The translations under genes and the position numbers were made by a program. 38,641 nucleotides of DNA from UBA1151 sp963579925 (lineage in GTDB: Bacteria; Chloroflexota; Dehalococcoidia; Lucifugimonadales; Lucifugimonadaceae): assembly GCA_963579925.1 (NCBI GenBank), contig CAUZJA010000002.1:1-38641 (forward strand), in the 5' to 3' direction. The notes below the pieces were generated by a model that was given only the letters and a program-made list of their open reading frames with translations, was not told the DNA's origin and did not search any database. How positions within the stretch are numbered: the stretch's first letter is position 1; each line of letters opens with the position of its first letter. Positions 32,920 to 38,641 of this stretch are shown one piece after another.

Positions 32920-33394
32920 CGTTCCTCCAGTTACTTCGTACGTTATTTCATTTGTGGGTGGCCTTACCGTGAGCCACCAAAATTTGCTGCGTTGATCATA
33001 ACGCGTGGGTAGGCGTTGTGCACAGTCCCCAGACGTGATCATCTGATGGAACCCGTTTTCCCAAAAATCGGAGCCAGTTGCACTGCTTATGAGTGGTTGT
33101 TTAATACAACAGGGATGCCCCTTAAAAAGGGGGCACCAACCCCGATCAAAACCAGACGATTTCGACCACTGCCCCAAACACGCGAACGTCACTGCCGTCA
33201 AGGGGAAATAGCAGACCAGTTTCCAGTTCAAAAACAGCTTGGAATCCCATCGGATCTTGCCTTGACACTCCAATACGCAAATGATAGTTTTCACAATCGA
33301 TAGATCGGGTGTTTGTGGTGCCCGGATTCGCGTCTGAAACAACTTTTTAGTGGGACCAAAATCCCAGCGCAAAATACGGGGGCCTGAAAAGCGG
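32920..33394. other. 475-base divergent spacer upstream of the Act operon
   Basis: No gene is supported here. It holds a hairpin TGCCCCTT/AGGGGGCA around AAAA (33116-33135) and a short GTTGT/ACAAC stem just before it. Promoters for the leftward 68-residue gene and the rightward respiratory operon must lie here, but I cannot place boxes with confidence. Confidence 0.5.
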
Positions 33395-33685
33395 ATGGAT
33401 CTCATCCCACTGACAGCTGAACAGTGGGGCGATAGCGGGAATGCAATCAAGCTTCTCTGGCTGTCTCTCCTCTTTGCCGTAACCGGCAGCGGATCATTTG
33501 TCACAGCTCATGCCATGATTCCGTCCGCAATCTCAACGGGACATCTTCCGGCGAAGTTCAACAAGCTTCGCATCCCTCTCTACATCCTTGGATTCACGGC
33601 AGTCGCAGCCATTGCAGTAAACGTGTTTTTTATCATTGGGTTTCTCGGATACATAGACGACGTTTTTTCCACCAGATACCGATAA
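33395..33685 (+). CDS. Small two-helix membrane protein leading the Act operon
   Basis: A 96-residue protein with two hydrophobic helices (about residues 17-40, KLLWLSLLFAVTGSGSFVTA, and 64-88, ILGFTAVAAIAVNVFFIIGF). No heme or Cys motif. The ATG at 33395 is preferred over an upstream GTG or ATG because the extra residues are polar and unlike a membrane protein head. It lies 67 bases ahead of actA on the same strand. It could be an accessory or quinol-oxidising-complex subunit; no family is recognised. Confidence 0.65.
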   Translation: MDLIPLTAEQWGDSGNAIKLLWLSLLFAVTGSGSFVTAHAMIPSAISTGHLPAKFNKLRIPLYILGFTAVAAIAVNVFFIIGFLGYIDDVFSTRYR

Positions 33686-33752
33686 TTCCCCCGAACTAAC
33701 CAATTAGCGCTCGACCAGACACCGTTGGTCGTAAGTTGAAAACGAAAGACGA

Positions 33753-34484
33753 TTGAGTACAGCTCAAACACCGCCTCCAACAAAAAGCGGCCCACCGACC
33801 TGGGTAAAGGTTCTCGTACCAATAATTGGATTGGGAGGACTTGCTGTCACAGGAGTTGCGGTCGCAATTCTGGTTTTCGTTCTCACGGCGTGGCTCAACC
33901 TGCCTCTTCCAGTGTTTGGATTTGACGACCCACCGGTACAGCCAATTGCGTTCCCTCACACGTCACACGCTGGCACGGACGTTCTGCTAGACATCAATGG
34001 CGATGCTCGAATCATGCCGGACGGCAGTCAGATTAAAGGCATGGGACTGGACTGCACCTTCTGTCACCGCACGGTCACTACATCAGGTAGCGCCGGTGTA
34101 CCACCTGTTCAGCTCTGTTCCTTCTGTCACCGAGTAGTTGGATCAGAAGACAAAGTCGGATTGACCCAATTAAGAGATATATCGTTCCTTGAACCATTTG
34201 TTGACGCCATCAACTGGCAGCGGGTTCACCGCCTTCCAGACAGCGTCAGGTTTGTCCACGACCCGCACATCCGTTTCCTCTCTGAACACCCTGCGGCCAT
34301 TGGCAACAATGACGCTGTAAACGGTTTGGAATCGGTCAGTCCTTCACAGGTCTGTTCCACGTGTCACGGCGACATTGCCACCATGGAAAAGGTAAAGCAG
34401 GTTGAGCCCCTCAAAATGGGCCAGTGTGTAAATTGCCATCGAGATAACAACGCTCCGGTTGACTGTTCAACCTGCCACTTCTAA
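33753..34484 (+). CDS. actA: Alternative complex III pentaheme cytochrome c subunit (ActA-like)
   Basis: A 243-residue protein with an N-terminal membrane anchor (about residues 18-48) and five CxxCH heme-binding motifs at 101-105, 122-126, 201-205, 225-229 and 238-242, the last at the extreme C-terminus. Additional His residues (HTSH, VHRLP, FVHDPH) can supply sixth ligands. Five hemes, an anchor and position before ActB/ActC genes match ActA of the cytochrome bc1-independent quinol:electron acceptor oxidoreductase. TTG start. The stop lies 13 bases before the chosen ActB1 start. Confidence 0.9.
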   Translation: MSTAQTPPPTKSGPPTWVKVLVPIIGLGGLAVTGVAVAILVFVLTAWLNLPLPVFGFDDPPVQPIAFPHTSHAGTDVLLDINGDARIMPDGSQIKGMGLDCTFCHRTVTTSGSAGVPPVQLCSFCHRVVGSEDKVGLTQLRDISFLEPFVDAINWQRVHRLPDSVRFVHDPHIRFLSEHPAAIGNNDAVNGLESVSPSQVCSTCHGDIATMEKVKQVEPLKMGQCVNCHRDNNAPVDCSTCHF

Positions 34485-34497
34485 GTCTGGAAATTTA

Positions 34498-36834
34498 GTG
34501 AGTTCAATTACGGGCATGACGGATCAGGTTTCAAGAAGAAAATTCCTATCGATGGTGGGCGCTTCCACCACCGGGGCAGTTTTGTTTGTTGCCTGTAGCA
34601 GCATTCCAGACGAAGAGTTCATTATTCAGGCTCCTGTAGAGCTGCCTGAAGACCTTGTTAAAGGGCGTGACAACTGGTTTGCAACTACTTGCGGCGTCTG
34701 CGACGGCGGCGAGGGTGTTCTAGTTCGTGTCATGGAAGGCCGAGCCAAGAAAATCGCAGGTAATCCTGACTTCCCTATAAACCTTGGTAAGCAGAATGTG
34801 CGGTGTGACTCAGCTCTTCAGATGCTGTACCACCCCGACAGGATTGCCCAGCCGATGGCCAAGTCTTCCAAGGGATCTGGCTTCACGCCGATGTCATGGG
34901 GCGAAGCTGAAGATCTTCTTAAGAAGTGGTCTGGCGAAGGTCGCGTAACCGTCGCCACGAACCCAATTCGAGGTCAGATCGGCAAGGTAGCCGCAGATTA
35001 CGCCGACAAGTTCAACGGCAAGCACATTCAGTTCCAGGCTCTGGAGCAGGGTGTGCTCCACGGCGCAATGAAGTCTGTCTTCGGCACCGACCGACTTCCG
35101 GAGTTTGATCTGGGCAACGCTAAGACAGTCGTAAGCTTCGGCGCCGACTTCCTTGGCACATGGATTTCACCAACCCGCTACTCCACCAAGTACGGTGAGT
35201 TCAGGAATGCTGCAACCGGCCCCGGCCGCGGAAATCTCTACCAAATAGAGCCACGCATGTCGATCACAGCTGCATCCGCCGACAAGTGGATTCCTAACCG
35301 ACCCGGCATGGAGGGCGAGATCGCCCTGGCCATGGCTGCTGTCATTGTTAAGGACAAGCTCGTCTCAGACGAAAACATCGCTCGCTACACGGCCAACCTG
35401 CCTGACGGCGCGCTTGATGTCTTCAATCTATCTATAGTCGCTGCACGGGCGGGCGTCACTGAGGACACCATTCACGACCTGGCGCACACTCTTGCAGAAG
35501 AGGGCCCCAGCCTGGTGATTGGTGGCGGATCTTCGGGCGCTCACACCAACGGTAGTTTCAATCTCAACGCAATCTACTCACTGAATATTCTTCTGGGATC
35601 AGTTGGCGCCAAGGGTGGCGTATTCCTGAACCCGGACTCCCCTATTGACGGCCTGCCATCCAGTGCAACTGGCGCTTCATTCGCCGACTGGGAAGCTGAG
35701 CTTGCTGAGTGGAGAGCTGGCAACGTAAATACGGTCATTCTTCGCGGAGCGAACATCGTTCACGGCCTACCACGGTCTGTAAACGCCAAGCAGGCACTAG
35801 ATGAAGTTCCACACGTAATCGCATTCGCAGATGTTCTTGATGACACCTCTGCAATGGCTGACCTTGTACTGCCCGAAGCCTCATTCCTTGAGACGTGGGG
35901 TGTCGATATTCCTGAGCCCGCTCCTGGTTACCAGACACTTGGCTTCCAGCAGCCGGTATCCACCCCTGCACGAACACGCGACGGCCTTAAGGTCTTGTCC
36001 GACGCACGGGGCTTTGGCGACGTTCTTCTGCGAGCTGCCAATGGCGATCTAGGCGCAAACGACATGAAGTCATTTGTGGACGACGTTGCTAACACGCTTC
36101 AAGACAACGGCGGCGGCTCTGTAACCGCTCCGGACTCAACGCTCCTCAAGCGCGGTCTACTTCAGCGCGGTGGCTGGTGGGATACGAACGCACGAGATCG
36201 TTCACGACCACAGGATGCCCCGGCACTCACCAACCTTCACGCCTCTCCGGAATTCTCCGAGCCAACTGAGGGAGAAGGCGAAGTATTCTCATTGATGCCA
36301 TTTGCATCTCAGGCACTACTTGATGGACGTGTCGCAGCGTCTCCGTGGGCACAGGCAGTGCCTGACCCAATCACTTCGGCCGCATGGACTACGTGGGTTG
36401 AGATCAACCACGGAACAGCTGCGCGATTGAAGATTTCACAGGGTGATCGACTGATCATCAAGTCATCGACTGGTGAGATTGAAGCACTTGCTTACCCTCA
36501 CCGAGCCGTACCGCCAGACATGATCGGCGTGCCGATCGGTCAGGGCCACGAAAATGGTGGTCGCTGGGCGGAAGGCCGCGGATCCAACGTTCTTTCGATC
36601 CTGGTCGATCAGAAGGACTCTGAAACCGGTGCGCTGGCATGGGCCGCCACGAAGGTTCGAGTAATAAACACTGGCCTCAACAACGAAATTGCCAAGGCAG
36701 AAGGTACTGTCGAAGCGTTTGAAGTTGAGCCTATGTTCCCAATCGCGGTTGTGGAGCCGGGTGGAAATGCTAAAGAGACAATTCACCGCGCTGAAGAAGC
36801 CCACGACCCTTACGCCGATCCAAATGATCACTAG
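34498..36834 (+). CDS. Alternative complex III molybdopterin-oxidoreductase-like subunit (ActB1)
   Basis: A protein of about 778 residues with a Tat signal (SRRKFLSMVG) and a lipobox-like end (LFVACSS). It has the fold of molybdopterin oxidoreductases (GKQNVRCDSALQMLYHPDRI, FTPMSWGEAEDLL, MADLVLPEASFLETWG), but the N-terminal cluster motif is incomplete (CGVCDGG then no third Cys), as expected for ActB, whose B1 half carries no cluster or cofactor. GTG 34498 is taken as start; ATG 34459, overlapping actA, and ATG 34516 are alternatives. In many bacteria ActB1 and ActB2 are fused; here they are two genes 25 bases apart. Confidence 0.88.
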   Translation: MSSITGMTDQVSRRKFLSMVGASTTGAVLFVACSSIPDEEFIIQAPVELPEDLVKGRDNWFATTCGVCDGGEGVLVRVMEGRAKKIAGNPDFPINLGKQNVRCDSALQMLYHPDRIAQPMAKSSKGSGFTPMSWGEAEDLLKKWSGEGRVTVATNPIRGQIGKVAADYADKFNGKHIQFQALEQGVLHGAMKSVFGTDRLPEFDLGNAKTVVSFGADFLGTWISPTRYSTKYGEFRNAATGPGRGNLYQIEPRMSITAASADKWIPNRPGMEGEIALAMAAVIVKDKLVSDENIARYTANLPDGALDVFNLSIVAARAGVTEDTIHDLAHTLAEEGPSLVIGGGSSGAHTNGSFNLNAIYSLNILLGSVGAKGGVFLNPDSPIDGLPSSATGASFADWEAELAEWRAGNVNTVILRGANIVHGLPRSVNAKQALDEVPHVIAFADVLDDTSAMADLVLPEASFLETWGVDIPEPAPGYQTLGFQQPVSTPARTRDGLKVLSDARGFGDVLLRAANGDLGANDMKSFVDDVANTLQDNGGGSVTAPDSTLLKRGLLQRGGWWDTNARDRSRPQDAPALTNLHASPEFSEPTEGEGEVFSLMPFASQALLDGRVAASPWAQAVPDPITSAAWTTWVEINHGTAARLKISQGDRLIIKSSTGEIEALAYPHRAVPPDMIGVPIGQGHENGGRWAEGRGSNVLSILVDQKDSETGALAWAATKVRVINTGLNNEIAKAEGTVEAFEVEPMFPIAVVEPGGNAKETIHRAEEAHDPYADPNDH

Positions 36835-36859
36835 AGCAAGAACCAGGAAGATAAAGTAA

Positions 36860-37594
36860 ATGGTCACTCAGCAAGACAGTCCGTATAAGTGGGGCATGGT
36901 GGTAGATGTGGACCGCTGTACCGGTTGTCAGGCGTGCGTTCTTGCGTGTCAGGTAGAGAACAATATTCCGCTGAACACGGAAAACCTCTACAAGCAGCAG
37001 CGAATCTTCGCCTGGATTCGTATCGAGCGGTACTGGGAAGGTGAATTCCCGAACGTGAAGGCCCGCTTCATTCCAATTCTTTGCCAGCAGTGTGGGAACG
37101 CTCCTTGCGAGCCGGTTTGCCCGGTCTTTGCGACGTACCACAACAATGAAGGCATGAACGTTCAGGTTTACAACCGCTGTGTCGGTACTCGATACTGCGC
37201 CAACGGTTGCCCTTACCACGTTCGATTCTTCAACTACTGGGAGCCGGTATGGCCTGAGAGCCTCCGCAACCAGTTGAACCCGGATGTAACCGTGCGCTCA
37301 CGTGGCGTCATGGAAAAGTGCAGCTTCTGCGTGCAGCGAATTCGACGCGCAGAGCGGAAGGCCCGTGGCGAAGACCGACTGGTGCTCGATGGTGAAATTC
37401 AGACTGCCTGCTCACAGGCCTGCCCGACGGACGCTCTTGTGTTCGGTAATCTCAAGGACGAAGACAGCCGGGTCTCAACGATGTCTCACGACACGCGGCA
37501 CTACAAGCTACTTGACGAAAAGTTAGGGACTGACCCGAGCGTGGTTTACCTTGCCAGGGTTGAAGAAAAAGAGGGTGCGGCAGCGCATGGCTAG
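36860..37594 (+). CDS. Alternative complex III iron-sulfur subunit (ActB2)
   Basis: A 244-residue ferredoxin-like protein of the HybA/NrfC/DmsB type with sixteen Cys in the four-cluster arrangement: CTGCQACVLAC, CQQCGNAPCEPVC, CVGTRYCANGC and CSFC paired with CSQAC. In alternative complex III it forms the electron wire from the quinol site (ActC) toward the hemes. No Tat signal of its own, so it presumably folds onto Tat-exported ActB1. An 8-base overlap with the start of ActC indicates translational coupling. Confidence 0.92.
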   Translation: MVTQQDSPYKWGMVVDVDRCTGCQACVLACQVENNIPLNTENLYKQQRIFAWIRIERYWEGEFPNVKARFIPILCQQCGNAPCEPVCPVFATYHNNEGMNVQVYNRCVGTRYCANGCPYHVRFFNYWEPVWPESLRNQLNPDVTVRSRGVMEKCSFCVQRIRRAERKARGEDRLVLDGEIQTACSQACPTDALVFGNLKDEDSRVSTMSHDTRHYKLLDEKLGTDPSVVYLARVEEKEGAAAHG

Positions 37595-38641
37595 TCGTAT
37601 CACAGCGGCCGCGCATGATGATCGGCCTACGTTCCAGGAGGCGGCGGTTGATATCGTCAACGCGCCTTCAACCGCACTCAGTTCCACCACAGCACGCTGG
37701 TTCCTTATCCTGGGTGCTATGTTTGTGCTTGGCGTAGTTGGTTTCGTCCTGAAAATCGTTGACGCTGGCATGGATGATCGAGCCTCGTGGGGCTACTACG
37801 TTGCGATGGTTTCATTCCTGCTGTCCACCGCTGCTGGCGCACCAATGCTCTCCATCGCACCAGTCCTTGCAAAGGCAAACTGGATCCGGCCGGTGATGCG
37901 TATCTCGCAGCTCTTCTCAGCTATTGGTGTACTCACCGCAATCATGTCAATTCCGTTGATCTTCCTTCTCCCACCACTGGTTGAAGACGAAGTCAGACGC
38001 CGCTCCATCTGGTTTGGATCACCTGCATACTTTCCGCACATGTGGGACACGATTGCCATCTTTGGTCTCGTGTTCATTGGACTGGCTCTGCTCTGGTCCA
38101 GTTCACTTCCTGACCTTGCCGCAATTCGTGAGAACGGCGGTGGCAGACGTCAAAAGTGGGCCCGCAGACTGGCACCCGGGTTTATTGGCACGTGGGGGCA
38201 GTGGAAAGCGCTAAAAATGCGTATGGGCGTACTGAGTGCGTTCTACTTCCTGTTCCTTGTATTCACCCACGTCTTGTTTGCATCTGACTACATCCACGCA
38301 CTCGTGCCCGGCTACAAAGACGCTATCTTCCCGATGTACCACGCACTGACCTCTCTGCAGGCAGGAGTGGCATCAGTGATTCTGGCAACATACTTCTTCT
38401 GGAAGTACGGTGGGTTTGATCGCTACATTGGTATCAATCAGATGTGGAACCTGGCAAAGCTCCAGTTCGCTCTATCATTGCTCTGGTTCTACTTCTTCTT
38501 CTCAGCATGGATAGTTTTCTGGTACAGCCGTACACCGCAGAATGAAAAGGTAATTGAACTGTTTGACCACGGTCCTTACATGTGGGCATTCCTGGGCACG
38601 CTGTTCTTTAGCTTCATCATTCCAATGTGGACGCTGATGTG
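37587..38641 (+). CDS. actC: Alternative complex III NrfD-family quinol-binding subunit (ActC), cut by right edge
   Basis: Open frame from ATG 37587 to the end of the window (351 codons visible), starting eight bases before the ActB2 stop. It shows at least eight long hydrophobic helices, such as RWFLILGAMFVLGVVGFVL, YVAMVSFLLSTAAGAP and LFSAIGVLTAIMSIPLIFLL, separated by charged loops. This is the NrfD/PsrC layout that binds menaquinol or ubiquinol in the membrane. ActC usually has about 450-480 residues, so roughly a quarter is missing. Genes for ActD, ActE and ActF are expected to follow. Confidence 0.93.
   Translation, partial: MASRITAAAHDDRPTFQEAAVDIVNAPSTALSSTTARWFLILGAMFVLGVVGFVLKIVDAGMDDRASWGYYVAMVSFLLSTAAGAPMLSIAPVLAKANWIRPVMRISQLFSAIGVLTAIMSIPLIFLLPPLVEDEVRRRSIWFGSPAYFPHMWDTIAIFGLVFIGLALLWSSSLPDLAAIRENGGGRRQKWARRLAPGFIGTWGQWKALKMRMGVLSAFYFLFLVFTHVLFASDYIHALVPGYKDAIFPMYHALTSLQAGVASVILATYFFWKYGGFDRYIGINQMWNLAKLQFALSLLWFYFFFSAWIVFWYSRTPQNEKVIELFDHGPYMWAFLGTLFFSFIIPMWTLM

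Noticed and set aside
32920..33504. N-terminal extension of the 68-residue protein to 263 residues
   Set aside because: The upstream part has no hydrophobic or domain pattern, overlaps the start of the Act operon, and a good GGAGG/GTG start exists at 32919.

Overview
The window (about 38.6 kb, moderately GC-rich) reads as an ordinary chromosomal segment of a heterotrophic, respiring bacterium. There is no phage, transposase, CRISPR array, rRNA or recognisable tRNA. Several traits suggest, as an inference only, a Chloroflexota lineage (Dehalococcoidia / SAR202-like). These are an alternative complex III operon with ActB split into two genes, a bS21 gene, frequent TTG and GTG starts, DUF3179 and cyclase-family genes, C1/formate genes, and many intergenic palindromic repeats. 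Layout, left to right: gltX (cut at the left edge), a GNAT gene, bS21, purQ and an HpcH/HpaI-type aldolase run rightward to 4415. A convergent hairpin-rich spacer follows. A leftward C1 operon (9333-4599) holds a small membrane protein, formate-tetrahydrofolate ligase, and a formate dehydrogenase alpha subunit. That subunit is one selenoprotein gene read through an in-frame UGA with a clear bacterial SECIS hairpin. Then come a hypothetical protein (+), a DUF3179 lipoprotein (-), a 3 x 93 bp tandem repeat, a K+-dependent-type membrane pyrophosphatase with its own terminator and a terminator-like hairpin in its leader, a thiamine phosphate synthase with an extra N-terminal domain, a cyclase-family hydrolase, a small-molecule kinase interrupted by an in-frame amber codon, and a methyltransferase. 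From 23891 to 19089 a tight leftward cluster carries pxpA-pxpB-pxpC (5-oxoprolinase) followed by the gamma, biotin-carrier and beta subunits of a sodium-pumping decarboxylase. No classical carboxyltransferase (alpha) gene is present there. Next are a membrane-anchored hypothetical protein, a 37-codon membrane ORF, radC, a lone receiver domain, a PPOX-family protein, a Gfo/Idh/MocA oxidoreductase with an altered EKP motif, a DUF971 protein, a beta-propeller protein, and the E1 beta and alpha subunits of a 2-oxo acid dehydrogenase without E2 or E3. The right end (33395 to the edge) is a respiratory operon: a small membrane protein, pentaheme cytochrome ActA, ActB1 (molybdopterin-oxidoreductase-like, Tat), ActB2 (four-cluster ferredoxin) and ActC (NrfD family, cut at the right edge). 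Working together, the C1 genes could interconvert CO2, formate and 10-formyl-THF. The Act operon would oxidise quinol. The pyrophosphatase and the decarboxylase pump are ion-motive systems. The most novel candidate is the pxp / Na+-decarboxylase cluster, because PxpB and PxpC are homologues of the carboxyltransferase domain of urea carboxylase and could stand in for the missing alpha subunit.
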